NCBI RefSeq assembly: GCF_000025005.1
Contig: NC_013525.1
Location: 1,003,501-1,067,500, forward strand
Reading direction: 5' to 3'
Length of the DNA: 64,000 nt
From: Thermobaculum terrenum ATCC BAA-798
GTDB taxonomy: Bacteria; Chloroflexota; Chloroflexia; Thermobaculales; Thermobaculaceae
The translations under genes and the position numbers were made by a program. Shown here one piece after another: positions 45,145-52,801 of the stretch. How positions within the stretch are numbered: the first letter of the stretch is position 1; every line of letters starts with the position of its first letter. The notes below the pieces were generated by a model. That model was not told where the DNA came from, did no database searches, and saw nothing but the letters and a program-made list of their open reading frames with translations.

Positions 45145-46143
45145 TTAGGCTCGACTAGCTTCCAACTGAAACCTGGGTAGTATCTCTTCTGAGAACTCAA
45201 TCAATCTCTCTATCTCATAAGCTACCCTAGGAATATAGATAATGAAGTAGTTTATGCCTGCGTCTATGAGCTCCTGAGCCCTTTCTACGAACTGTTCTGG
45301 AGTGACTACCCAGAAGCTCTTAGCATACTCTTCTAAGGGTTGATCTCCTCTAGCCTTAGCTGTTGCGGCCTCTGCGTCCTTTTCACTTTCAATTAGATGT
45401 ACGTTAACACTTGTGGACTTGATGATCTCGTCGTAGTTCCTACCCAGTTCCTCACAGTGCTGCTTGAGAACCTCCAGCTTCTGACGGACTACATCCACGT
45501 TACCGCCACCTACATTGCAGGCGTTGCCGTACTGGGCCACCAGGCGGAGGGTGACCTTCTCTCCTCCACCTCCTATCCAGAAGGAGGGATGGGGCTTGCG
45601 CACTCCCTTGGGCTCGTTGATGGGACGATCTATCTGGTAGTACTTACCCTCAAACTGGGGGTAGTCCTGGGTCCACATGGCATGGATGATGGCACAAGCC
45701 TCCCTGAACATGCCCATTCTGACCCTGGTTTCAGGGAAGCCATAGCCATAGGCCCGCCACTCATGCTCGTACCAGCCAGCTCCCAGGCCGAAGTAGAGTC
45801 TGCCATGGGAGGCGACATCGACGGTGGAGGCCATCTTGGCCAGGAGTGCAGGGTTGCGGTAGCCGTTGCAGGTGACCATCTGGCCTATGTTGACTCGGTG
45901 GGTGTCCCTGGCCAGGGCAGCAGTGATGGTCCAGCACTCAAAGGTGGTGTTGAGGGTGGGGGAGGGGACGGTGTGGAAGTGGTCGTAGACCCAGATGGAG
46001 TCCCAGCCTGGGATGGAGTCGGCTGTTTTGGCTACGTTGGTCATGGCTTCGTACTGCTCTATAGGGTCTCTTATCTCCACCAGGTCCATCCTCCATCCCT
46101 GCGGCACAAATACCCCAAATTTTATTCCTCCGTTCTCAGGCAT
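45145..46143 (-). CDS. LLM-class F420-dependent oxidoreductase
   Basis: 332 residues, bacterial luciferase-like TIM barrel. GGIKFGVFVPQGWRM leads, then WDSIWVYDHFHTVPSP, VNIGQMVTCNGYRNPALLAK, GRLYFGLGAGWYEHEWRAYG, and KPHPSFWIGGGGEKVTLRLVA. Members bind coenzyme F420 (some FMN) and carry out hydride transfers on varied substrates; the substrate is unknown. No F420 biosynthesis gene is in the window. SD GGAGG 11 bases before ATG 46143. Base composition is odd: about 45480-46020 has near 61% G+C by line counts, against 43-53% just outside and mid-40s in neighbours. Confidence 0.88.
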   Translation of the reverse strand: MPENGGIKFGVFVPQGWRMDLVEIRDPIEQYEAMTNVAKTADSIPGWDSIWVYDHFHTVPSPTLNTTFECWTITAALARDTHRVNIGQMVTCNGYRNPALLAKMASTVDVASHGRLYFGLGAGWYEHEWRAYGYGFPETRVRMGMFREACAIIHAMWTQDYPQFEGKYYQIDRPINEPKGVRKPHPSFWIGGGGEKVTLRLVAQYGNACNVGGGNVDVVRQKLEVLKQHCEELGRNYDEIIKSTSVNVHLIESEKDAEAATAKARGDQPLEEYAKSFWVVTPEQFVERAQELIDAGINYFIIYIPRVAYEIERLIEFSEEILPRFQLEASRA

Positions 46144-46204
46144 TCTGTCTAGATCCTCCTTTCGTTTCTCAATCTAGATAGCAATTATTGAACCAGTACA
46201 TATA

Positions 46205-46840
46205 TCATTTTTCAGGTGGCAGCTTTTCTTTACTCCTATTACGCCATAATAGTATGGAACCTATGTATTCATCCACATATTCTCGAGTCAATAACACAGC
46301 TAGGATCTCCGCGGAGGCTACGAGTTGTGCGATTACTGTTGCGTAGAACAATGTTTTACTATATTCCGGAAAAAGAAAGGTGTGTATCAGGAATATATAG
46401 CCTATGACTACAGCCGCCCTTGTCGAGTAAAGGTGTAAGTTACCTATTCTCCTGAATCTTATCCATCCTACTGAAATTACAATGAGATAAACAACTATCA
46501 CTAATATATAAAGCAAAGTGTTATCCCTAAATACCTGGGGTTTGAGAATTAGAAGCCATATAACCGTTGAGGTAAGTAGTAAATTATCAGATAAAGAGTC
46601 TATTCTTGCGCCCTCTTTTGTAACCTGGTTCAGACGTCTGGCTAACTGTCCATCGAGAGCATCCGTCAGGCCAGCTAATATAAGACCCAACGCAACGAGT
46701 TTTGAGTATCCTAATAGAGCTATTATCCACAGGATAGGTACCAGCAGTAGTCGGAAAAGAGCTAATAAGTTGGGAACGGTGGCATAATATTTTTCTATAT
46801 GTTTCATAAAACTAGATTTACTAGATGTCTTCGAGCTCAT
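46205..46840 (-). CDS. CDP-alcohol phosphatidyltransferase family protein
   Basis: 211 residues, about six membrane helices. The catalytic motif DGxxARxxxxxxxxGxxxDxxxD is complete (DGQLARRLNQVTKEGARIDS followed by LSD), near residues 62-84. It joins a CDP-diacylglycerol to an alcohol such as glycerol-3-phosphate or inositol phosphate; which one is not evident. The C-terminal tail is basic. It lies next to a PAP2 phosphatase on the same strand (48-base gap), so the pair may act together in phospholipid synthesis, for example synthase and phosphatase of phosphatidylglycerol; this is inference. Confidence 0.88.
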   Translation of the reverse strand: MSSKTSSKSSFMKHIEKYYATVPNLLALFRLLLVPILWIIALLGYSKLVALGLILAGLTDALDGQLARRLNQVTKEGARIDSLSDNLLLTSTVIWLLILKPQVFRDNTLLYILVIVVYLIVISVGWIRFRRIGNLHLYSTRAAVVIGYIFLIHTFLFPEYSKTLFYATVIAQLVASAEILAVLLTREYVDEYIGSILLWRNRSKEKLPPEK

Positions 46841-46888
46841 TATACTTTTTGGCCTTTGGTAATTGGTTAGTACTTTTTTATTTACCGG

Positions 46889-47572
46889 TCATTTTATTCC
46901 CAGGAGATTAGCTAATTTCTCCGAAAGCCTGCTGAGTATTATGCCAGTGCCTGCTCCTATAAGGACATCACTTGGGTAGTGAAACCCTAGGTATATTCTT
47001 GAAAAGCCTACCAATGCAGCAAATCCATAGAAAAGTTTTCTGAACTTTTTGTGCTTCCTTGCAAATAAATCTGCCCCTACAAAGGCTAAGGTTGAGTGAC
47101 CACTGGGAAATGACCAGCTGTTGGGTTTACGACCTACCACCATAGCTCTAATAAGTTTTATATAGGGCCTACGCCTCCTGAACCTTTTCTTGATTATCTG
47201 CTCTACTAGGAGGTCTGTGGAAGCTATGGTTGCTAATACTCGCACAGAGAATTTATAGTCTTTTGTTCTCCTGAATGTGATTACATCTGCTACGACCCAA
47301 CATAAACCGTGCTGACAGAAGGTTGAAATCATAGACATGATTTTTCTGGACATATAGGTATGTGGTAGGTGATTAATGGCTATGAAGAGGATTGTGTCAA
47401 ATGTTTGCCAAGGCTTAAGTTTCTTGGAAAGAGACTTAATTATGCCTATGGTTTCCTCTGTCGAGACAGGGTACGTATGGATCTCTTTCGAAGAATAAGC
47501 ATAATCTCTGTTTTCGTACAATAGTAGTCTCTCTCCTAGAAGGATCATGTTAAGAGGTTTGAAATAATCCAA
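46889..47572 (-). CDS. PAP2-family membrane phosphatase
   Basis: 227 residues with the three PAP2 phosphatase motifs: KKRFRRRRP (KxxxxxxRP) near 130-138, SFPSGHST near 154-161, and SRIYLGFHYPSD near 196-207. The His in motif 2 and His in motif 3 are the nucleophile and acid. Four or so membrane segments follow an N-terminal soluble stretch of ~50 residues. Candidate substrates are phosphatidylglycerol phosphate or undecaprenyl diphosphate. The TTG start at 47572 has only a weak SD, so the N-terminus is uncertain. It is divergent from trxA. Confidence 0.85.
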   Translation of the reverse strand: MDYFKPLNMILLGERLLLYENRDYAYSSKEIHTYPVSTEETIGIIKSLSKKLKPWQTFDTILFIAINHLPHTYMSRKIMSMISTFCQHGLCWVVADVITFRRTKDYKFSVRVLATIASTDLLVEQIIKKRFRRRRPYIKLIRAMVVGRKPNSWSFPSGHSTLAFVGADLFARKHKKFRKLFYGFAALVGFSRIYLGFHYPSDVLIGAGTGIILSRLSEKLANLLGIK

Positions 47573-47647
47573 CCAATCTCAATGTTATAATGATTGGCAA
47601 GAGAAATGCTAACTATCTCAAGGTCAATTGTAAACGGAGGTTGTATT

Positions 47648-47980
47648 TTGGCTACTCAAGTTCATCCAATAGAAGTGACGGACGAGAATTTTGAGGAGAA
47701 GATCCTGAAGTCTGAGATCCCAGCCATTGTTGACTTCTGGGCTCCTTGGTGTGGTCCATGCCGCATGATGGCTCCTATTTTTGAAGAGTTGGCTGGCCAG
47801 TATGCAGGCAGAGTGCTCTTCGCAAAGCTTAATGTGGATGACAATATGCAGACGCCGAGCGCTTTTGGTACCTACAGCATCCCTACCCTCATTATCTTCA
47901 AGGAAGGGCAGGAAGTACAACGGCTGGTTGGATTTACGACTAAAGATAAGCTGTCTGCTGTCATCGACTCGGTGCTATAG
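47648..47980 (+). CDS. trxA: thioredoxin
   Basis: 110 residues with the WCGPC active site (AIVDFWAPWCGPCRMMAP), a cis-Pro segment YSIPTLIIFKEGQEV and GFTTKDKL. It is a general cytoplasmic dithiol reductant. Start TTG 47648 is seven bases after GGAGG (47636-47640) and gives the normal N-terminus; an upstream in-frame ATG would add 18 residues with no family match. A TATAAT at 47586-47591 may be the -10 box, but no -35 is well placed. Confidence 0.95.
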   Translation: MATQVHPIEVTDENFEEKILKSEIPAIVDFWAPWCGPCRMMAPIFEELAGQYAGRVLFAKLNVDDNMQTPSAFGTYSIPTLIIFKEGQEVQRLVGFTTKDKLSAVIDSVL

Positions 47981-47999
47981 TGTAATAGCTAGTAGCTTA

Positions 48000-48026
48000 T
48001 GTATGGCCGGGCTATTGCCTGGCCAT
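48000..48026 (+). terminator. hairpin after trxA
   Basis: Eleven-bp stem TATGGCCGGGC/GCCTGGCCATA with one G-T pair and a four-base loop, 20 bases past the trxA stop. The T-tract is weak (TTCTGCTT), so read-through into the CoA-binding gene 30 bases on is likely. Confidence 0.5.
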
Positions 48027-48055
48027 ATTCTGCTTAACATCAGGAGGATGCAGAC

Positions 48056-48514
48056 ATGATAGCTCGCGATGAGTTCGCAAAACAGGAAGACATAGAAGCA
48101 ATCTTGAAGTATCACACGATGGCTATAGTAGGGCTATCTCCTGATCCTTTCAGGCCTAGTCATGTGGTAGCTTCGTACCTGAAGAGGCATGGATATAGAA
48201 TAGTGCCTGTAAACCCCTACGTAGAAATGGTCTTGGGGGAAAAGGCATATCCGGACCTCGCTAGCATTCCATTTCCGGTCGATGTGGTAGTTATATTCCG
48301 CAGGTCAGATGCTGCAGGTAAGGTTGTGGATGAGGCTATTCAGAAGGGAGTAAAAGCTGTCTGGATGCAAGAGGGAGTTATAGATGACCTAGCCGCACTA
48401 AGAGCTCGTAGAGCTGGCATACGGGTTGTAATGGATAGGTGCATACTAAAGGAGCATGCCTATCTGGCTCATCAGCCTATACCTGTGTCTTATGAGTCAT
48501 CTTCAGAGGATTAG
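48056..48514 (+). CDS. CoA-binding protein, YccU type
   Basis: 152 residues, Rossmann-like CoA-binding domain. MAIVGLSPDPFRPSHVVASY binds the nucleotide, then HGYRIVPVNPYVEMVLGEKA, VDVVVIFRRSD and AVWMQEGVIDD. Such small proteins are thought to bind CoA or act as protein deacylation or redox accessory factors; no clear role is established. GGAGGATG lies eight bases before the ATG. It follows trxA on the same strand and converges on the lipoprotein gene, with a three-base gap. Confidence 0.88.
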   Translation: MIARDEFAKQEDIEAILKYHTMAIVGLSPDPFRPSHVVASYLKRHGYRIVPVNPYVEMVLGEKAYPDLASIPFPVDVVVIFRRSDAAGKVVDEAIQKGVKAVWMQEGVIDDLAALRARRAGIRVVMDRCILKEHAYLAHQPIPVSYESSSED

Positions 48515-48517
48515 TTC

Positions 48518-48982
48518 TTAGGGAACAGCTATCTCGACTATCCGTCCGTCTGTCGTGCTGCAGTTCACTAACTGCAGCTTATCTCCTCTGACCACTAGCT
48601 TTTCGCAAGTGTAATCTGTCTTTATGTAGGATTTACTGTTATTGACCGGTGTCTCTATGCTTACTTTGAGTATCCTGGGTGAGTCGTCGAAATAAATCCT
48701 CTCTCTCACTTCTTTGTTATCGTATCCTGGGAATATTCTTGTCCAACAAGATGCTTTGCCCTGCTCATATGCTGAGATAAATCTTTGCTTAGCCTCTTGG
48801 TCTGTATTTACCCCTGGCATTGTGTTAGTAATGCCCGCATCCGGTAATCCCATGTCTTTGCAGCTTGCCATGCCATTGCTATCCCTACTAGTAAACGGTA
48901 AACTGCACGCGGCTACCAACATAATAATAAGCGTTGCGGTTACAACTTTTGATGCTAATACAACTATTGACTTGGACAGCAT
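48518..48982 (-). CDS. putative lipoprotein of unknown function
   Basis: About 154 residues. The N-terminus has a hydrophobic signal (SIVVLASKVVTATLIIML) ending in the lipobox LVAAC, so the Cys would be lipidated and the ~130-residue mature domain displayed outside. The mature part has several Cys (SCKDMG, SCWTRIF, YTCEKL, VNCSTTD) and a beta-rich C-terminus. No family recognised. I choose ATG 48982 as it gives a usual signal-peptide length; ATG 49015 is an alternative, while anything longer would run into the promoter of xylA. Confidence 0.65.
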   Translation of the reverse strand: MLSKSIVVLASKVVTATLIIMLVAACSLPFTSRDSNGMASCKDMGLPDAGITNTMPGVNTDQEAKQRFISAYEQGKASCWTRIFPGYDNKEVRERIYFDDSPRILKVSIETPVNNSKSYIKTDYTCEKLVVRGDKLQLVNCSTTDGRIVEIAVP

Positions 48983-49094
48983 TTTGGGAACAAATCCTTT
49001 CCATTCTCCAGCCATTTTCAAATTTTCACTTCTCCATGGAGCTATCTTTGATGTTATGATACCGAGTGTTAGAACATGAGCAAGGAGTGGTCGC

Positions 49095-50267
49095 ATGGCA
49101 GATTATACCCCTAAGAAGAGCGATAAATTTACCTTTGGGCTATGGACCGTAGGTAATATAGGGCGAGATCCCTTTGGTGATCCTGTAAGAACGCCCATGA
49201 CCCCGGAGCATATAGTACATAAGCTCAGTGAGCTCGGGGCATATGGCGTGAACTTTCATGATAACGACCTAGTGCCGTTTGGAGCGTCGGCACAGGAGAG
49301 AGATAGGATAGTCAAAAGCTTCAAGAAGGCCTTGGAAGATACCGGTATGGTGGTTCCTATGGCTACCACCAATCTTTTCACGCACCCTATATTCAAAGAT
49401 GGTGCTTTTACTTCTTCAGATGCCAAGGTCAGAGCATTTGCTCTACAAAAGACCATGCAGGCTATAGATCTAGGAGCCGAGCTAGGGGCGACTACTTATG
49501 TCTTCTGGGGAGGAAGAGAAGGATCCGAGACCGATGCCTACAGAAACCCTGTAGATGCTATCAAGCGGTTTAGAGAGGCTATTAACTATTTGTGTGACTA
49601 TGTGATCGATCAGGGCTATAACATGCGTTTTGCACTGGAACCTAAACCTAATGAACCCAGAGGAGATATTTATTTCCCCACAGTAGGACATATGCTACAT
49701 TTTATCTCCACTTTGGATCATCCCGAGATGGTCGGTCTAAACCCAGAGTTTGCTCATGAGACCATGGCTGGTTTGAACTTCGTACATGCAGTGGCTGAAG
49801 CTATAGAGGCTGGTAAGCTATTTCACATAGATCTGAATGATCAAATAATTGGGAGATATGATCAAGATTTCAGATTCGCCTCTGAAAATCCCAAGCGAGC
49901 ATTCTTCTTGGTGAAGCTACTTGAGGACAGCGGTTACGATGGCCCCAGACACTTTGACGCCCACGCCTACAGGACCGAGGATGAAGAAGGTGTTTGGGCT
50001 TTTGCCAGGGGATGCATGCGGTCTTATCTGATATTGAAGGAGAAGGCGCAGAAGTTCAACAAAGATGCCGAAATTCAAGGACTGCTAGCTGAGATCAGAG
50101 CTGAAGATGAAAACTATCAGGGGCCAAGTGCTTCAGACGGCTACTCTAGGGAGCATGCGCAGCAGGTAAAGGATTATAAATTTGACGTCACTGCACTATC
50201 GCAGCGTGGAAGGAAATATGAGGAGCTGGATCAGCTAGTAATGGAGCTGTTGCTCGGAGTAAGATAA
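49095..50267 (+). CDS. xylA: xylose isomerase, class I
   Basis: 390 residues, TIM barrel converting D-xylose to D-xylulose (and glucose to fructose). Metal and substrate residues are visible at [11 protein letters not shown] (His), [31 protein letters not shown] (Glu), [13 protein letters not shown], and LFHIDLNDQ (Asp). The length and missing N-terminal insert mark class I, as in actinobacteria and Thermus. AAGGAG lies nine bases before the ATG. No xylulose kinase or sugar transporter adjoins it. A good terminator follows. Confidence 0.95.
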   Translation: MADYTPKKSDKFTFGLWTVGNIGRDPFGDPVRTPMTPEHIVHKLSELGAYGVNFHDNDLVPFGASAQERDRIVKSFKKALEDTGMVVPMATTNLFTHPIFKDGAFTSSDAKVRAFALQKTMQAIDLGAELGATTYVFWGGREGSETDAYRNPVDAIKRFREAINYLCDYVIDQGYNMRFALEPKPNEPRGDIYFPTVGHMLHFISTLDHPEMVGLNPEFAHETMAGLNFVHAVAEAIEAGKLFHIDLNDQIIGRYDQDFRFASENPKRAFFLVKLLEDSGYDGPRHFDAHAYRTEDEEGVWAFARGCMRSYLILKEKAQKFNKDAEIQGLLAEIRAEDENYQGPSASDGYSREHAQQVKDYKFDVTALSQRGRKYEELDQLVMELLLGVR

Positions 50268-50281
50268 CACTTGCGTGGTTC

Positions 50282-50315
50282 CCTTTCTGGGCGTAGTTCT
50301 CTACGCCCAGAAAGG
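50282..50315. terminator. bidirectional terminator after xylA
   Basis: Fifteen-bp perfect stem CCTTTCTGGGCGTAG/CTACGCCCAGAAAGG around a TTCT loop, with an ATTATTT tail on the plus side. It separates the convergent xylA and nucleotidyltransferase genes. Confidence 0.8.
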
Positions 50316-50316
50316 A

Positions 50317-51141
50317 TTATTTGACTACTGTTATCCCAAGGTCATCTATACCCTGCAGCAAGTATCTTTCTACAGTTCCGTTGTATATGTATTCTGGTAT
50401 ATATGGTTGCCCTATTAGTTCAGAGAACTCTAATGCCTTATCCTTTATCATCTTGATAGCTCCCAAGGCCAACCTAAGCAAGGCTTCCATGATCTTGCGT
50501 GTATCATCTACGGGTATTAGCCCAAGGCATATCATCATATCGTTCTGATAATTTTCAGGAGTAACTGGCAGGCTTAGGGCGAGTTTCAGCGCATCCATTT
50601 TGTTCTTAGCTGCTATTTCAGGATTGAGAGGTTTAAGTATACCCGGTAGGTACTTAGCTGCCTCCATAGCCGACCATCTGACGCCTATGTCGTCTCGATG
50701 CAACCAGGCGTTCTTGGCTTTGCTGACGTACTCAAGGAAGTCTTCTACTTCCATACCGGGAGCAGGATGATTGATCTTTCCATAGTAGAAAAGGTATTCA
50801 TAGTTGGGCCTTACCCATAGCACTCTGTAGTGCTCTTCTGCAGGAAGGAACATGCTCCAATCTGCAGGCTGTTCGTGCTCCATCTGCCAGTCCTGTAGGC
50901 TTTGAGCTCCCATGGATATGTGCGTGAGCTGATTATGATCGTTTTCCAGGAAAAGAGTCCGGTAGGAGCATTTAGGAGTTTGGATTGTAACAGTGGTTAT
51001 ATCTACATCGCTGAAGTTCTGAGCTTCCCCTCTGGCCCTGCTACCTGCTAATAGCACTGCGACAGCTTCTGGCTCTTCATCAAGTGCCCAACTAACTACC
51101 ACTTGTAACATATTTTCTTCCGATTCAGTCCTGTGAATCAT
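50317..51141 (-). CDS. nucleotidyltransferase-domain protein
   Basis: 274 residues. The pol-beta-type nucleotidyltransferase core is LLAGSRARGEAQNFSDVDIT (GSRARGE...SDVD) near residues 31-50. A ~200-residue helical C-terminal part follows, with FLEYVSKAKNAWLHRDD. The layout resembles aminoglycoside-type or lincosamide-type nucleotidyltransferases as well as MNT-like proteins; the substrate is unknown. No HEPN partner lies adjacent. AAGGAG is seven bases before ATG 51141. Confidence 0.75.
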   Translation of the reverse strand: MIHRTESEENMLQVVVSWALDEEPEAVAVLLAGSRARGEAQNFSDVDITTVTIQTPKCSYRTLFLENDHNQLTHISMGAQSLQDWQMEHEQPADWSMFLPAEEHYRVLWVRPNYEYLFYYGKINHPAPGMEVEDFLEYVSKAKNAWLHRDDIGVRWSAMEAAKYLPGILKPLNPEIAAKNKMDALKLALSLPVTPENYQNDMMICLGLIPVDDTRKIMEALLRLALGAIKMIKDKALEFSELIGQPYIPEYIYNGTVERYLLQGIDDLGITVVK

Positions 51142-51217
51142 AAATTCTCCTTCTATTCAGTAGCCAATATGTATAAGCATGTTTGATGTACAATAGCTCT
51201 CGGTAGGAGGTCGCATT

Positions 51218-52018
51218 ATGGTCAATTACTACAAGTATATGGCAGGCCAAGGTGTTATCGAGGATGCCAAGGCAGTTCCAGTAGAGGTTCCGCTTACTTT
51301 CTACATAAATGGAAACCAGTGGGTGACTCTTATGGCCACCCCAACCAAGCTAAATTTTCTGGCCATAGGCTTCCTCTATACATCTGGAATCATAGGTAGC
51401 CTTGACGACCTTTTGTACCTTAGAGTGTGCGAAGAAGATAGTGTCATAGAAGTAATGCTCACTATTCCCGAACAAGACCTAGTCCAACTGTTGTCTAAGC
51501 CTAGATCTATCACCTCTGGCTGTGGAGGCGGGGTATCCTTTGCTATCCTCGATGAGTACAGTATGCCAATAAGTCAAAGTAAATTGAGGCCAGAAGATGT
51601 AATTAGTGTAATGCATAATCTACATCTCGCTTCGGAAAATTATCGTGAGACAGGAGGTATACATACTTGTGCCCTGTCTCAGAAAGATGACTTGCTAGTA
51701 GTTGCTGAGGATGTTGGCAGACATAACGCTGTTGACAAGATAGTCGGTGAAGCCTTGTGGAAAGGGATTGATGTGAGGGATAAATGGCTTATCTCAAGTG
51801 GGAGGATCTCATCCGAGATGGCTCTCAAAGCGGCTCGATTGGGATGTCCTGTTATTATATCTCACACATCGCCGACTTCTCTGGCTATAGAAGTGTGTAA
51901 CAGGATAGGCATAACCCTGATAGGTTATGCTAGAGGTAATAAGTTCAATATATATTCCGGTTTCGATAATCTAATTTTGGAAGAAAAGTACTTGGAGAAG
52001 AGAGGGGCAGTTGGTTAG
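51218..52018 (+). CDS. fdhD: FdhD-family sulfurtransferase, single-Cys variant
   Basis: 266 residues. FdhD moves sulfur from IscS to the molybdenum cofactor of formate dehydrogenase. Family blocks seen: FLAIGFLYTSGIIG, ITSGCGGGVSF, GGIHTCALSQKD, EDVGRHNAVDKIVGEA, SSGRISSEMALKAA and YARGNKFNIYSG. The redox loop CxxC is C102-GG-G105 here, so the second Cys is missing while the key first Cys remains. No formate dehydrogenase or molybdopterin gene is in the window, so its client lies elsewhere or is a different Mo/W enzyme. GTAGGAGG lies before the ATG. It heads a tight operon: the next gene overlaps it by eight bases. Confidence 0.88.
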   Translation: MVNYYKYMAGQGVIEDAKAVPVEVPLTFYINGNQWVTLMATPTKLNFLAIGFLYTSGIIGSLDDLLYLRVCEEDSVIEVMLTIPEQDLVQLLSKPRSITSGCGGGVSFAILDEYSMPISQSKLRPEDVISVMHNLHLASENYRETGGIHTCALSQKDDLLVVAEDVGRHNAVDKIVGEALWKGIDVRDKWLISSGRISSEMALKAARLGCPVIISHTSPTSLAIEVCNRIGITLIGYARGNKFNIYSGFDNLILEEKYLEKRGAVG

Positions 52019-52799
52019 ATACACACGCGAAGAAGTTGAGAATATCTTAGTGAAGCATAAATTAGCTGGGGCTGGACTAGCCCATTCGCGCGAGAATAAT
52101 ATCGATCATATATATAAGCTTGTGAAAGGTGACCCAGGGGTTACCTTAGGGATAGAACTGATACATCAGGCTATAGATAAAGGAAAGCTGAAGCCTCAGG
52201 ATGTATTGGATACAATAGCTTCATGGACCGGTTGCCCAACGAATATAGAGCATTTATCTGGCCAAGGGTATATAGCTCCCTCTTCTACATACAAGGCTCT
52301 GCTGTCTGCAAGCACGGTCATAAGGCGAGCTATTGAGATGAGGTCTACTTTCATATTTGCTACCGGGCATCCGGCCAATATGCTGAGTCTCTATTCGAAG
52401 CTTGCTGACTACGTGAGCCGGCGGGGTTGTAGGATCATTGATTTCATCCCCGAGAATATATCCTATGAGGGGCTGAAATTATCATTACATGATAGAGTTT
52501 ATGTTGCCTCCGTGAATGGTAATCCTGTACATACTCATGACTATCACCTAATGGAAGAGCTCTTATCTAAGGTAGATATTCCGGACATAGCGATCGCCGA
52601 TCATGGATTCGCTGGTGCAGCAGTTAACCACGGTATAGAGACTATATGTGTAATGGATACCAATGATCCAGGAGTTGCGGTAGCAGAAAAACTGGGAGCA
52701 CCGATGATAGTTGTGCCTTTCAATGATAGCGCTCCATCTGCTGATGTTGACGCTGTTTTCCCAATAATAATCAGCATGGTAGAAGCCTCGGAGCAGTGA
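52011..52799 (+). CDS. phosphatase-like protein (PF15698-type)
   Basis: 262 residues. The order ENNIDHIYKLVKGDPGVTLG, ASWTGCPTNIEHLSGQGYI, FATGHPANMLSLYSKLADYV and ADHGFAGAAVNHGIETICVMD resembles the 'phosphatase' family seen mostly in Actinobacteria. ATGHPANML could be an active-site loop. Its substrate is not known to me. TTG start at 52011, five bases after GAGG, overlapping fdhD by eight bases; its stop overlaps the upstream start region of the kinase gene. The linkage to a Ser/Thr kinase invites the idea of an opposed pair, but this is not a known PP2C-type protein phosphatase. Confidence 0.68.
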   Translation: MVRYTREEVENILVKHKLAGAGLAHSRENNIDHIYKLVKGDPGVTLGIELIHQAIDKGKLKPQDVLDTIASWTGCPTNIEHLSGQGYIAPSSTYKALLSASTVIRRAIEMRSTFIFATGHPANMLSLYSKLADYVSRRGCRIIDFIPENISYEGLKLSLHDRVYVASVNGNPVHTHDYHLMEELLSKVDIPDIAIADHGFAGAAVNHGIETICVMDTNDPGVAVAEKLGAPMIVVPFNDSAPSADVDAVFPIIISMVEASEQ

Positions 52800-52801
52800 C
52801 A

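Noticed and set aside
45397-46152. Long plus-strand open frame (251 codons) inside the LLM gene
   Set aside because: It is antisense to a well-recognised oxidoreductase and exists because the GC-rich block lacks stop codons. Its product is Gly/Val/Asp-rich with no domain.
46205-47572. Possible O-antigen or defence cassette (GT4, LLM, CDP-alcohol, PAP2)
   Set aside because: The genes are ordinary lipid and envelope enzymes without transposases, atypical flanks or defence domains.
50317-51141. MNT/HEPN toxin-antitoxin system
   Set aside because: The nucleotidyltransferase has no adjacent HEPN gene and a long C-terminal domain unlike MNT antitoxins.
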